64,000 nucleotides of DNA from Fen-1245 sp963835535. GTDB taxonomy: Bacteria; Gemmatimonadota; Gemmatimonadetes; Gemmatimonadales; JACORV01. The notes under the pieces were generated by a model. That model ran no database searches and was not told the origin of the DNA. It saw nothing but the letters and a program-made list of their open reading frames with translations. The DNA lies in assembly GCA_963835535.1 (NCBI GenBank), contig CAWIFL010000013.1, forward strand, positions 1 to 64,000, given 5' to 3'. This document shows positions 1 through 8,851 of this stretch, piece after piece. The position numbers were made by a program, and so were the translations under genes. Within the stretch, counting starts at the first letter, position 1. Each line of letters starts with the position of its first letter.

Positions 1-1
1 A

Positions 2-75
2 TGCCAGAGGAGGGATTCGAACCCCCGACACGCGGATTATGATTCCGCTGCTCTAACCACCTGAGCTACTCTGGC
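2..75 (-). tRNA. tRNA-Met(CAT), elongator or Ile2
   Basis: The reverse strand folds into a full cloverleaf. It has a 7-bp acceptor stem (GCCAGAG/CTCTGGC) with an A discriminator, a D-arm starting AGCTCAG, a 5-bp anticodon stem GCGGA/TCCGC closing the loop ATCATAA (anticodon CAT), and a T-loop TTCGAAT. CCA is not encoded. The three G:C pairs of an initiator are absent from the anticodon stem, so this is an elongator Met tRNA or a TilS-modified Ile tRNA. I cannot separate these two by eye. Confidence 0.93.
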
Positions 76-86
76 CCGGCTGCGCA

Positions 87-118
87 GAGAGGCGGCTCCC
101 ATACCGGGGCCGCCTCTC
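87..118. repeat. Perfect 10-bp inverted repeat between two tRNAs
   Basis: GAGAGGCGGC at 87-96 is exactly complementary to 109-118, and CCC/GGG inside the loop can extend the stem. There is no T-run on either side, so it is not a classical intrinsic terminator. It sits in the short spacer between two tRNA genes on the minus strand, where a processing hairpin or factor-assisted stop is plausible. Confidence 0.6.
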
Positions 119-121
119 GAG

Positions 122-195
<74 letters not shown>

Positions 196-242
196 TCGCT
201 GGACCCAAACCTAGTTTGAGGCCCCAAACCGGTCAAGCACGG

Positions 243-542
243 CTACCGTCTGGCGCTGTCCGCCGGCACGACCTGGTAGAGCAGCTCCCCCGGCCGGATC
301 ATCCCGAACACCTCCCGCGCCACCCGCTCCTGCGTCGCCGGGTCGGTCTTCATGGCCAGCTCGAGCCGCGTCAGCGAGTCCACCTCGGACCTCAGGCTCA
401 CGATCGAGTCCCGCTCCCCGCGCACCTGCGCCTTGAGCTTCAGGAGATCGACCGTGCCGTATTCCCCGCCCTCCACCGCGAAGACCACCATCGCCACGAC
501 CGCCAGGGCGCCGAACACCAGCTTCAGCGGCGGACGCTTCAT
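243..542 (-). CDS. FtsB/DivIC-family septum formation initiator
   Basis: This predicted 99-residue bitopic protein has a short cytoplasmic tail (MKRPPLK), one hydrophobic segment at about residues 8-24, and a coiled-coil stretch rich in Leu/Arg/Glu at about 35-70. The end 'MIRPGELLYQV' matches the conserved C-terminus of FtsB/DivIC proteins, which act in the divisome with FtsL and FtsQ. Its ATG overlaps the eno stop (ATGA), and an eno-ftsB/divIC order is common in bacteria. The family call is firm. Whether it is FtsB or DivIC cannot be decided here. Confidence 0.85.
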   Translation of the reverse strand: MKRPPLKLVFGALAVVAMVVFAVEGGEYGTVDLLKLKAQVRGERDSIVSLRSEVDSLTRLELAMKTDPATQERVAREVFGMIRPGELLYQVVPADSARR

Positions 543-1819
543 CAACGGTACAGCGACTTGCCCGGATACCAGGCCGTGTCGCCAAGCTCCTCCGCGATCC
601 TGAGCAGCTGGTTGTACTTGGCCACGCGGTCGGTGCGGCTCGCGCTCCCGGTCTTGATCTGGCCCACCCCCGTCGCCACCGCGAGGTCGGCGATGAAGGT
701 GTCCTCCGTCTCCCCCGACCGGTGCGAGATGACGTTCCCGTAGCCGCTCCGCTTGGCCAGGTCGATGCACTCCAGCGTCTCGGTCAGCGTGCCGATCTGG
801 TTCAGCTTGATCAGGATCGCGTTCGCCACCCCTTCGTCCACGCCGCGCGCCAGCCGGTCGATGTTCGTGACGAAGATGTCGTCGCCCACGATCTGGATCC
901 GGTCCCCGAGCGCCTCGGTGAGCTTCGCCCACCCCTCCCAGTCGTCCTCCGCGAGGCCGTCCTCGATGGAGACGATCGGGTACTTGTCGCACCACGACTT
1001 GTAGAGGTCGATCATCTCCGCGGAGGTCCGCGACGGGCCGCCGCTCTTCTTGAAGACGTACTTGCCGTCGTGGTAGAACTCGGACGCGGCGGGATCGAGC
1101 GCGAAGACGATGTCCTCACCGGCCTGGTAGCCCGCCTCCTTCACCGCCACGAGCAGCGCCTCGAGCGCCGCCTCGTTGGACGGCAGCGTGGGCGCGAACC
1201 CGCCCTCGTCGCCCACCGCGGTCGTCAGCCCCTGCTTGGAGAGCACCTTCTTGAGGGCGTGGAAGACCTCGACGCCCATCCGCAGGGCCTCGGGGAAGCG
1301 GTCGGTGCCGACCGGCAGGATCATGAACTCCTGCACGTCCACGTTGTTCGACGCGTGGGCTCCGCCGTTCAGCACGTTCATCATCGGCACGGGGAGGACG
1401 TGCGCCATCACGCCGCCGAGATAGCGGTAGAGCGGCATCCCCCCGTCCTTCGCCGCCGCGCGCGCCACGGCCATCGAGACCGCGAGCAGGGCGTTCGCCC
1501 CGAGCTGCGACTTGTTCGGCGTCCCGTCGAGCTCGAGGAGCTGGTCGTCCACGCCGATCTGGTCGTCGGCCTCGGCGCCCTCGAGGCGCGGGCCGATCAC
1601 TTCGTTGACGTTGCGGACGGCGTCGCGGACCCCCTTGCCGCCGTACCGTCCTTCCTCTCCGTCGCGCAGCTCGAGCGCCTCGTGCTCGCCCGTGGACGCG
1701 CCGCTCGGGACGATGGCCGTCGCGGATGTGCCCGATGCCAGGACCACTTCCGCCTCGACCGTCGGATTGCCGCGGCTGTCCAGGACCTCTCTCGCATGTA
1801 CGTCGATGATCGTGCTCAT
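542..1819 (-). CDS. eno: Enolase (phosphopyruvate hydratase)
   Basis: Enolase interconverts 2-phosphoglycerate and phosphoenolpyruvate in cytosolic glycolysis. The 425-residue protein is full length. It begins 'MSTIIDVHAREVLDSRGNPT', and it has the loop SGASTG, the metal and catalytic segments 'SIEDGLAEDDW', 'IVGDDIFVTN' and 'LIKLNQIGTLTET', and the signature 'SHRSGETED'. The start codon overlaps the plsC stop by ATGA, and its own stop overlaps the ftsB-like start. It therefore looks translated as part of a run of tightly coupled genes. Confidence 0.98.
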   Translation of the reverse strand: MSTIIDVHAREVLDSRGNPTVEAEVVLASGTSATAIVPSGASTGEHEALELRDGEEGRYGGKGVRDAVRNVNEVIGPRLEGAEADDQIGVDDQLLELDGTPNKSQLGANALLAVSMAVARAAAKDGGMPLYRYLGGVMAHVLPVPMMNVLNGGAHASNNVDVQEFMILPVGTDRFPEALRMGVEVFHALKKVLSKQGLTTAVGDEGGFAPTLPSNEAALEALLVAVKEAGYQAGEDIVFALDPAASEFYHDGKYVFKKSGGPSRTSAEMIDLYKSWCDKYPIVSIEDGLAEDDWEGWAKLTEALGDRIQIVGDDIFVTNIDRLARGVDEGVANAILIKLNQIGTLTETLECIDLAKRSGYGNVISHRSGETEDTFIADLAVATGVGQIKTGSASRTDRVAKYNQLLRIAEELGDTAWYPGKSLYR

Positions 1820-2568
1820 GGGTGCGAACCATATGGCGCGTCACGCACAGCGTCAACGCTCGCGGCGCGCAGGCGGGCCACTTCCGCACGCGCACGGTCG
1901 CGCAGCGCTTCACGGTCCTCGAGCGTGAGTCCCGCCGTGGGAATGGGCGGCCCCACGCTCACGTGGACCCGGCTCGGCCGCACGCGGATCGAGCCCTTGG
2001 GGAGGATGCCGAACGTGCCGGCGACGTACGCGGGCACGATCGGGGCGCCGCTCTGAATGGCCAGCACGAACGGGCCGGCCTTGAACGGCTGGAGCGCTCC
2101 GGTGCGCGACCGCGTCCCCTCCGGGAAGACCAGGACACTGAGCCGCTGCTGCCGGATGTACTTCGACGCCACTTCGTACGCCTCGATGGCCTTCTTGAGG
2201 TTGCTGCGGTCGAGGCGCACGTGGCCCAGGGCGCGGAGCGTCCACCCGAAGAACGGGATCGCGAACAGCTCCTTCTTGGCGACGAACCGCAGCTCGACCG
2301 GCAGCACGAGGAAGAGGGCGAGGATGTCGAACCACGACTGGTGATTGGCCACGACGACCTGCGCCTCGGTCTGGGAGAGGTGCTCGGTGCCCTCCACGGT
2401 GACCGTGACGCCGGCCGACCTCAGGAGGAGACGGGCCCAGGCGCGCGGGGCCCGCTCGTAGATCCCCTCGCGCGTGTGCGGCCGCCGGAACAGGGCGGCC
2501 ACGATGACCAGGGACCCGTACCAGACGGTGCCGAAGACCAGGGCGAAGAGATAGCGGACGGCGTGCAC
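1816..2568 (-). CDS. plsC: 1-acyl-sn-glycerol-3-phosphate acyltransferase (PlsC family)
   Basis: This predicted membrane-bound acyltransferase makes phosphatidic acid from lysophosphatidic acid in phospholipid synthesis. The 250-residue protein has an N-terminal membrane segment (about residues 4-26), then the acyltransferase motifs VANHQSWFDI (H-x4-D), 'LDRSNLKKA', 'VFPEGTRSR' and 'IVPAYV', in family order. I chose the GTG start at 2568 because it gives a normal N-terminus directly after the thiL stop, 1 nt away. Longer in-frame versions run through thiL. Other LPLAT acyltransferases share these motifs, so the exact substrate is inferred. Confidence 0.9.
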   Translation of the reverse strand: MHAVRYLFALVFGTVWYGSLVIVAALFRRPHTREGIYERAPRAWARLLLRSAGVTVTVEGTEHLSQTEAQVVVANHQSWFDILALFLVLPVELRFVAKKELFAIPFFGWTLRALGHVRLDRSNLKKAIEAYEVASKYIRQQRLSVLVFPEGTRSRTGALQPFKAGPFVLAIQSGAPIVPAYVAGTFGILPKGSIRVRPSRVHVSVGPPIPTAGLTLEDREALRDRARAEVARLRAASVDAVRDAPYGSHP

Positions 2569-2569
2569 G

Positions 2570-3541
2570 CTACGGCGTGCCGAAGTGATCGAAGCCGTCC
2601 GCGAGGCGCACGGCGGCGCCGCGCTCGACGGCGCGGAGCCCCGGCTCGGCCTCGACGGTGCCGACGACGGTGGCCGGGACCGGACACCCGGCGACGACGG
2701 CGTCGGCCTCCTCGGGAGGCACCGCCGCGAGCAGCTCGTACTCCTCACCGCTCCGCGCGGCGAAGCTCCAGGGCTGCTCCTTGAGGCGCGCGGCGAGCTT
2801 CGCGGCATCCGGGAGCACGGGGATGCGCTCGACTTCCAGGGTGGCGCCGACGCCGGAGGCGGTGAGCAGGTGCCGCAGGTCACCCGCCAGCCCGTCCGAG
2901 ACGTCGATCATCGCGCGGGCCCGGTGCAGCGCCAGGAAGCGCGCCGCCGCGTGGCGCGACGCGGGCCGGGCGAAGCGCTCGCGCGCCGCCGGAGCCGGCT
3001 CTCGCCCCGCGCGCCACATGAGCAGCGCGGCGAGGGGGCCGCCCAGCGCGCCGGTCACCACGATCCGGTCGCCCGGTTTGGCGCCCCGCCTCCGCACTTC
3101 GGCCGCGGCGCGCCCGATCACGCAACAGTCGATCACGATGCCCGGTCCGCGCGAGAGATCCCCGCCGATGATCGTCGCCCCGCAGTCGGCCGCGGCGTCG
3201 GCGACCCCGTCGGCCAGCTGCGAGACGGTGTCGTCGCTCTCGCCCGCCGGCACGGCCAGGCCGAGGAGCAGCGCCACCGGCTCGGCGGCGACCGCCGCCA
3301 GGTCGGAGAGCGCCGCGGCCGCGGCCCGGTAGCCGATCTCGGCGGGCGCGAGCCACTCGCGCGTGAAGTGCACGCCTTCGACGGAGAGATCGAGGGATAC
3401 GGCGAGCCGCTCGCCGCCGGCTTCGAGGAACGCGCAGTCGTCGCCGAGGCCGCGGGCGCGCGCGCCCCACCGCGCGGCCATCGCGCGGATCCGGTCGAAT
3501 TCCTTCCCCGGGCCGAGCGGGGTGTCGATCGGGCCGGTCAC
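2570..3541 (-). CDS. thiL: Thiamine-monophosphate kinase
   Basis: ThiL phosphorylates thiamine monophosphate to the active cofactor thiamine diphosphate. The 323-residue length is typical. The order of motifs fits the PurM/ThiL fold: an early Phe-Asp-Arg-Ile segment, 'GLGDDCAFL', 'VSLDLSVEGVHF', 'ALSDLAAVAAEP', 'IIGGDLSRG', and 'MIDVSDGLAGDL' near the middle. No other thiamine gene is nearby, so it sits here as a single cofactor gene in a mixed housekeeping run. The start at 3541 gives 'MTGPIDTPLGPGKEFDRI', a normal leader for the family. Confidence 0.93.
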   Translation of the reverse strand: MTGPIDTPLGPGKEFDRIRAMAARWGARARGLGDDCAFLEAGGERLAVSLDLSVEGVHFTREWLAPAEIGYRAAAAALSDLAAVAAEPVALLLGLAVPAGESDDTVSQLADGVADAAADCGATIIGGDLSRGPGIVIDCCVIGRAAAEVRRRGAKPGDRIVVTGALGGPLAALLMWRAGREPAPAARERFARPASRHAAARFLALHRARAMIDVSDGLAGDLRHLLTASGVGATLEVERIPVLPDAAKLAARLKEQPWSFAARSGEEYELLAAVPPEEADAVVAGCPVPATVVGTVEAEPGLRAVERGAAVRLADGFDHFGTP

Positions 3542-3584
3542 GGGGACACCCCGAGCCGCGCGAGACCTGCGGGCGATCCGCGCA

Positions 3585-5138
3585 CTAGTGGACGGCGGGC
3601 GGATCGAGGCGGGCGAGGAACGGCGGATCCACCTCGGCGGGCTTCTCCTCCAGGTCGCGCCACAGCGGACTCAGGACGCCGAGGAGATCGTCGGGCCGCA
3701 GCGTGCGCACCGAGCGGTGCCGGGCGACGTCTTCGGCCGCACGGCCGTGCACCCAGGCCGCCGCCGCGCCCGCGACCTGCGGCGGCGCGCCGCGCGCCAG
3801 CCAGCTTGCCGCCATCCCGGAGAGGACGTCGCCGGTGCCGCCGGTCGCCAGGCCCGGATTGCCGGACGCGCTCACCAGCGCCCGCACGCCGGGGGCCGCG
3901 ACCACCGTGGGCACGCCCTTGAGGAGCACGCCCGCCTGGATCGCATTGGCGGCCTCCGTCGCGGCGCCGAAGGGATCGCGGCGCGTCCGCTCCGCCAGCT
4001 CCGGGAAGAGCGCGGCGAACTCGCCGCGGTGCGGCGTCAGCAGCGCGCTGCGCCCGGCCAGCAGCCCCTTCAGCTCGGCGGCACAGCCGCGGAAGGCCAT
4101 CAGGCCGTCCGCATCGAGCAGCACGGCGCCACGCGACGCGCCCAGCACGTTGCGGGCGAAGCGCTCGCGCGCGGCCCCGCGCCCGAGCCCCGGTCCCAGC
4201 ACCACCGCGTCGGCCCACGCGAGCGCTTCGCGCAGCGCCGGCTCCAGCTCCTCGCCCAGCGCCGTGGTGACGGTCATCAGGTCGGGGTTGTTCGCCTGCG
4301 CCGCGCGCACCGAGGATTCGTGCGCCGCGATCTTGATGAGGCCGGCGCCGGAGCGCGCCGCCGACTTCGCCGCGAAGATCGCCGCGCCCGCCATCCCGTC
4401 GCCGCCGCCCACGACCAGCACGCGCCCGCGGTCCCCCTTGTGCATCTCGGCCTGGAGCGGCGGAAGCACGTCGCGCAGCCACGCATCCGAGACGGCGGCG
4501 GGCCACGCCGGCTCGGGCGGCGGAAAGCCGATCTCCGCCACCAGCACCACGCCGCAGAGGGTGCGCTGCATCAGGTGAGCGCGGCGGAAGCCGCCGAAGG
4601 TCACGGTGAGCGACGCGCGCACGCACGGCGAGAAGACCTCGCCGGTGGTGAGGTCCATGCCGGAGGGGCCGTCCACCGCGACGACCGGCGCCCCCAGGCG
4701 CATCAGCCGCTCGATGGGTCCCGCGGCCTCCGCGCGCGGCGCGCCCTTCGCGCCGGTGCCGAGCAGCGCGTCCACGACGACGCCGCAGCTGCCCCAGTCG
4801 TCGGCGGGGCCGACGACGCGCACGCCGGACGCCTCGGCGAGCAGGCGGGTCTCGCGGCAGTCGGCCGAGGGCTCGCCGGGTATGGCCACGGCGGTGACGC
4901 CGACGCCGAGCGCGGCGAGGGCGCGGGCCGCCACGAAGCCGTCGCCGCCGTTGTTCCCCGGGCCGCAGACCACCACCACTCCGGACGCGAGACGCGGCTT
5001 GTACTCGCGCGCGATGGCGGCGGCGACCGCGCGCCCCGCCGACTCCATCAGGACGCGGCTCGGGATCTTCGAGCGCTCGCGCGCCAGGCGGTCCCACTCC
5101 CCCGCCTCGGCCGCCGAGAGGACCGGGACCGTGATCAT
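3585..5138 (-). CDS. nnr: Bifunctional NAD(P)H-hydrate epimerase / ADP-dependent dehydratase
   Basis: This two-domain repair enzyme restores NAD(P)H that has been hydrated by heat or side reactions. The N-terminal YjeF_N epimerase half (about residues 1-215) has 'VVCGPGNNGGDGF', 'DALLGTG' and 'VDGPSGMD'. The C-terminal YjeF-type kinase-fold dehydratase half (about 225-500) has 'LVVGGGDGMAGA', 'VVLGPGLGRG', 'LLTPHRGEF' and the nucleotide-binding 'NPGLATGGTGDVLSG'. The 517-residue length fits the fused form. The ATG at 5138 overlaps the stop of the MEMO1-like gene (ATGA). Confidence 0.95.
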   Translation of the reverse strand: MITVPVLSAAEAGEWDRLARERSKIPSRVLMESAGRAVAAAIAREYKPRLASGVVVVCGPGNNGGDGFVAARALAALGVGVTAVAIPGEPSADCRETRLLAEASGVRVVGPADDWGSCGVVVDALLGTGAKGAPRAEAAGPIERLMRLGAPVVAVDGPSGMDLTTGEVFSPCVRASLTVTFGGFRRAHLMQRTLCGVVLVAEIGFPPPEPAWPAAVSDAWLRDVLPPLQAEMHKGDRGRVLVVGGGDGMAGAAIFAAKSAARSGAGLIKIAAHESSVRAAQANNPDLMTVTTALGEELEPALREALAWADAVVLGPGLGRGAARERFARNVLGASRGAVLLDADGLMAFRGCAAELKGLLAGRSALLTPHRGEFAALFPELAERTRRDPFGAATEAANAIQAGVLLKGVPTVVAAPGVRALVSASGNPGLATGGTGDVLSGMAASWLARGAPPQVAGAAAAWVHGRAAEDVARHRSVRTLRPDDLLGVLSPLWRDLEEKPAEVDPPFLARLDPPAVH

Positions 5139-5965
5139 CGCGCGATCACGCCGGCGTAGCTCACCACGGCGTCGTCGTCCCCGGTCACCATCCCGGAGTG
5201 CGAGTAGTGCACCACCTCCGCCGCCGCGGCCCCGAGCAGGTGCGCCGCGTGCAGCACGGCGGCGGCGGGCACGCGCCCGCACATCGTGACCTCGTGCCGG
5301 CGCGTCACCTCGAGCAGCTTCTCGCCGTCGAGCCGTTCGACCTCGGCCAGAGCCAGGGCATCCTTCTTCGCGGCGACGGCCGCCGACTCGTAGTGGTTCA
5401 TGTCGGAGCTGGCGAGGAGCAGCGTCGGCCCCTCGGAGGTGCGGACGAGCTCGGCGAGCGCCTCGCCGAGCTTCCGCGTGCGGGGCCAGTCGGACCAGGC
5501 GATCACCAGCGGGACGATCCGGAGATCGGGGCGCCGGGCCAGCAGGAACGGCAGCTGGACCTCGACCGCGTGCTCCCGCGCGTGGGCGGCGGGATCGTCC
5601 TCCAGAAGGTCGCACCGCGCGAGCAGCGCCTCGGCCGCGGCCTCGTCCACGGGCACCTCGCCGGCGGGCGTCACGAAACTGCCGAGCGCGCAGACACTCC
5701 CGCCCTGCGCGGCTTCACACACCCCCGTGTGGTTCGGAGCGACGACGACACAGCGCCGCGGCACGTCGAGGCGCGCGAACACCTCGGCGGCGGTGCGCCC
5801 GGAGTAGACGTAGCCGGCGTGGGGCGCGATCGCGGCGACGGCGGGTCCCGGTTCCGCGGCCGCGGCGTCGAGCAGGCTTCGGACCGCGCCGGTCAGCTGG
5901 GCGCGCTGGCCGGGATAGAAGAGGCCGGCGACGGCGCTCTGGCGCACGCGCAGCGTCGAGTTCAC
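5135..5965 (-). CDS. amrB: AmmeMemoRadiSam system protein B (MEMO1 family)
   Basis: This 276-residue protein of the MEMO1/AmmeMemoRadiSam B family is related to class III extradiol dioxygenases. The family hallmarks visible are 'RQSAVAGLFYP' at the N-terminus, 'IAPHAGYVYSG', 'VVVAPNHTG', 'HAREHAVEVQLPFL', 'LLASSDMNHYE' and 'VVSYAGV' at the end. The usual partners (AMMECR1-domain protein and radical SAM protein) are not visible beside it, so here it is an orphan. The biochemical role in bacteria is unknown to me. The name reflects family membership only. Confidence 0.88.
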   Translation of the reverse strand: MNSTLRVRQSAVAGLFYPGQRAQLTGAVRSLLDAAAAEPGPAVAAIAPHAGYVYSGRTAAEVFARLDVPRRCVVVAPNHTGVCEAAQGGSVCALGSFVTPAGEVPVDEAAAEALLARCDLLEDDPAAHAREHAVEVQLPFLLARRPDLRIVPLVIAWSDWPRTRKLGEALAELVRTSEGPTLLLASSDMNHYESAAVAAKKDALALAEVERLDGEKLLEVTRRHEVTMCGRVPAAAVLHAAHLLGAAAAEVVHYSHSGMVTGDDDAVVSYAGVIAR

Positions 5966-5999
5966 CCGGGCGAGCGACTCCGTCGCGCGCCCATGCTGC

Positions 6000-6383
6000 T
6001 CATGCCTCCGCCCTGCCCCAGGGATACTCCGCTTCGAAGACCGCGTCGAACGCGTACACGCCCTCGAAGTCCTCCAGCTTGTCGTCCGGCTGGCGGACGA
6101 GCAGGCCCGCGTCGATGAGCGCGTACACGATCTCGCCGAAATCGCCGGTGGAGCAGATGCCCCAGTGCGCGAGCACGGTGCGGGCGAGGAGGCCGTACTG
6201 CTCGAGCGCCAGCTCCCGGCAGGCGTGCGACAGCTCCTCGCCGGTGACGTGGCGGCGCTCGGGGAGGCGCTGCTGGATGTGCTCCAGCGCCGCGAGCACG
6301 AAGAGGAAGGCGCGCGGATGGAACCGGCCCGCCCTGGGCGCGATGCGCGCCATCAGCTCGTCGGCGAACTCGAGCTGGCTCAA
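6000..6383 (-). CDS. Minf_1886-type conserved protein of unknown function
   Basis: A 127-residue conserved small protein. The pattern 'FADELMARIAPRAGRFHPRAFLFVLAALEHIQQRL' split across residues 4-38, followed by 'GEELSHACRELALEQYGLLARTVLAHWG' and 'DFGEIVYALIDAGLL', matches the Minf_1886-type family as I know it. The start is an uncommon TTG at 6383, chosen because it overlaps the lon stop as TTGA, the same coupling used by neighbouring genes. No ATG or GTG start gives a sensible N-terminus. No enzymatic motif is seen. Its position after lon and hsp20 hints at a proteostasis link, which is only inference. Confidence 0.75.
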   Translation of the reverse strand: MSQLEFADELMARIAPRAGRFHPRAFLFVLAALEHIQQRLPERRHVTGEELSHACRELALEQYGLLARTVLAHWGICSTGDFGEIVYALIDAGLLVRQPDDKLEDFEGVYAFDAVFEAEYPWGRAEA

Positions 6384-8851
6384 CGGGCGCCCGTCTCCAG
6401 GGGCCGCGCGGCCACGCGCTCCGGCCGGCCGCGGCGCGGCTGGGCCGCGACCGCCTCGGTCACCGTCGCCGGGAGCAGCGCCGCCTCCAGCACCTCGTCC
6501 ACGGTCTCCACCAGCCGGATCTCCAACGCTTTCCGAACCTCCTCCGGGAGCTCCGCTACGTCGGCCGCGTTCCGCGCCGGCACCAGGACCAGCCGGATGC
6601 CGGCGCGCTCGGCCGCTATCAACTTCTCTTTGATGCCCCCCACCGGCAAGACATGGCCGCGCAGGGTGAGCTCCCCGGTCAGCGCCAGGTCGTGCCGCAC
6701 CGGCCGGCCGGAGAAGAGCGAGGCGAGGGCCGTGGCGATCGCCACGCCCGCCGACGGGCCGTCCTTGGGCACCGCGCCGGCCGGCACGTGGAGGTGCACG
6801 TCCACCTCCTTGAAGGCCGACGGGGGCACCCCGAGACCGGGCGCCTTGGCGCGGATCAGGCTCCACGCCGCCTCGGCGGATTCCTTCATCACGCCGCCGA
6901 GCTGGCCGGTGATGGTGAGGGTGCCCGTGCCGGCCATCTTCAGCGCCTCGATGAACAGGATGTCCCCGCCCGTGGGCGTCCACGCGAGCCCGGTGGAGAT
7001 CCCCACCTCCGGCTCGCGGCCCGCGACCTCCGGAAGCACCTTCGGCGCTCCGAGCCGCTTGTGGACCGTGCGCGGCGTGACGTGCGCCCGCGCGGTCTTC
7101 CCGCTCACCACGTCCACCACGATCTGGCGCAGCACGTGCTGGATCTCGCGCTCGAGCTGCCGCACCCCGGCCTCGCGCGTGTACTCCGCGATGATGGACT
7201 GCAGCGCCGCCGCGCCCACGACCACGTGCCGCCCCTCGAGCCCCGTCTCCTTCAGCTGGCGGGGCACCAGATAGCGGCGCGCGATCTCCAGCTTCTCGCG
7301 CGGCGTGTACCCCGGCAGCTCCAGCACCTCCATCCGGTCGATCAGCGGCGGCGGCACGGTCGCCAGCGTGTTGGCGGTCGCGATGAACATCACGTCCCTG
7401 AGGCTGAACGGCACCTCGACGTAGTGGTCCACGAAGGTGTGGTTCTGCGCGGGGTCCAGGACCTCGAGCAGGGCCGACGTCGGGTCGCCCCGGAAATCGG
7501 CCCCGAGCTTGTCCACCTCGTCGAGCATGAAGACCGGGTTCCGCGTCGCCGCCCGCTGCAGCAGCTGGATGATGCGGCCGGGCAGCGCGCCGACGTAGGT
7601 GCGGCGATGCCCGCGGATCTCGGCCTCGTCGCGCATCCCGCCCAGCGCCATCCGCACGAACGAGCGCCCGAGCGCCTCGGCGATGCTCTGCCCCACGCTC
7701 GTCTTGCCCGTGCCCGGCGGCCCCACGAAGCAGAGGATGCTCCCGTGCGCCTCGGGGTTCAGGAACCGCACCGCGAGGTACTCGATGATGCGGTCCTTCA
7801 CCTTCTCGAGGTCGAAGTGGTCCCTGTCCAGGATCTCGCGCGCGTGCTGGATGTCGAGCCGGTCCTCCGTCAGCACGCTCCACGGCAGCCCCGCCAGCAC
7901 CTCGACGTAGGTGTGCGCCACCTGGTACTCGGCCGACTGCGGCGACATCCGCCCCAGCCGCTCCAGCTCGCGCCGCCCCGCCTTGAGCGCTTCCTCCGAG
8001 GGCTTCGCCGCCTCGAGCTTCTTGAGCAGCTCGCCGGCCTCCCCCTCGGGCCCGCCGTCGCCCAGCTCCTCCTGGATGATCTTCAGCTGCTCGCGCAGCA
8101 CGTACTCCCGCTGGTGCTCGTCGAGGCGCGTCTTGACCTTCTCGGAGATCTGCGAGCCGACCTCCAGGACCCGCAGCTCCTGGCCGATCAGCGCGGAGAG
8201 GCGCTCGAGCCGCGCCGCGACATCCCCGGTGCCGAGCAGCTCGGCCTTCGCCTCCACCGCCAGGTCGATGTTCGCCGCGACGAAGTCCGCCAGCTTGCCC
8301 GGATCGGTGATCCCGTCGAGCACCTCCCGCAGCTCCCCGGACAGGTTCGGCGTCATTTCGATGACCTTCTCCATCTCCGCGGTCACCGAACGCCGCAGCG
8401 CCTCGGTGCGGAGCGGGTCCGCCACCGTGCTCGCGATGCCCTCGAAGCGCGCGCTCAGTCCGTCCTCGCCGCTCGCCTGCACGTCCAGCAGCCGCACCCG
8501 GTCCATCCCCTGCACCAGCATCCGGAGCGTGCCGTCCCCCAGCCGGAGCAGCCGCACCACGGTGCTCAGGGTGGCCGCGTCGTAGAGCGCGTCGGGGGCG
8601 GCGGTGTCGAGCACGCCCTGCGGCAGCTCCTCGCCCTGCGTCCGGACCACGCCGAGCAGCAGGTGCTTGTGCGTCTCCACGATCCGGTTCACCGCCGCGA
8701 CCAGCTGCGGCGTGGTGACGGAGACGGGCACGACGACGTGCGGGAAGACGACCAGCTGCGACAGCGCCAGCACGGGGAGGCGCTCGGGAAGGCCCGGGTC
8801 CGTCGCGGGGGCGCCGGGGGGTGCGGCGGCGCTCACGGGCGGCCCGCTCAC
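6380..8851 (-). CDS. lon: ATP-dependent protease La (Lon)
   Basis: Lon is a cytosolic AAA+ serine protease that degrades damaged and regulatory proteins. The 823-residue protein has an N-terminal substrate-binding domain (about 20-215), a coiled-coil linker, an AAA module with Walker A GPPGTGKTS (377-385) and Walker B 'VFMLDEVDKLG', and a C-terminal protease domain. The catalytic Ser700 lies in PKDGPSAG and Lys741 in GGIKEK. I chose the GTG at 8851 because it overlaps the hsp20 stop (GTGA). The hsp20-lon arrangement suggests joint expression of a holdase and a protease. Confidence 0.97.
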   Translation of the reverse strand: MSGPPVSAAAPPGAPATDPGLPERLPVLALSQLVVFPHVVVPVSVTTPQLVAAVNRIVETHKHLLLGVVRTQGEELPQGVLDTAAPDALYDAATLSTVVRLLRLGDGTLRMLVQGMDRVRLLDVQASGEDGLSARFEGIASTVADPLRTEALRRSVTAEMEKVIEMTPNLSGELREVLDGITDPGKLADFVAANIDLAVEAKAELLGTGDVAARLERLSALIGQELRVLEVGSQISEKVKTRLDEHQREYVLREQLKIIQEELGDGGPEGEAGELLKKLEAAKPSEEALKAGRRELERLGRMSPQSAEYQVAHTYVEVLAGLPWSVLTEDRLDIQHAREILDRDHFDLEKVKDRIIEYLAVRFLNPEAHGSILCFVGPPGTGKTSVGQSIAEALGRSFVRMALGGMRDEAEIRGHRRTYVGALPGRIIQLLQRAATRNPVFMLDEVDKLGADFRGDPTSALLEVLDPAQNHTFVDHYVEVPFSLRDVMFIATANTLATVPPPLIDRMEVLELPGYTPREKLEIARRYLVPRQLKETGLEGRHVVVGAAALQSIIAEYTREAGVRQLEREIQHVLRQIVVDVVSGKTARAHVTPRTVHKRLGAPKVLPEVAGREPEVGISTGLAWTPTGGDILFIEALKMAGTGTLTITGQLGGVMKESAEAAWSLIRAKAPGLGVPPSAFKEVDVHLHVPAGAVPKDGPSAGVAIATALASLFSGRPVRHDLALTGELTLRGHVLPVGGIKEKLIAAERAGIRLVLVPARNAADVAELPEEVRKALEIRLVETVDEVLEAALLPATVTEAVAAQPRRGRPERVAARPLETGAR

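Noticed and set aside
243..995. 250-codon extended form of the ftsB-like gene
   Set aside because: The extra N-terminal 151 residues run antisense-like through eno and are Arg/Gly-rich. The 99-residue form from ATG 542 has the normal domain layout.
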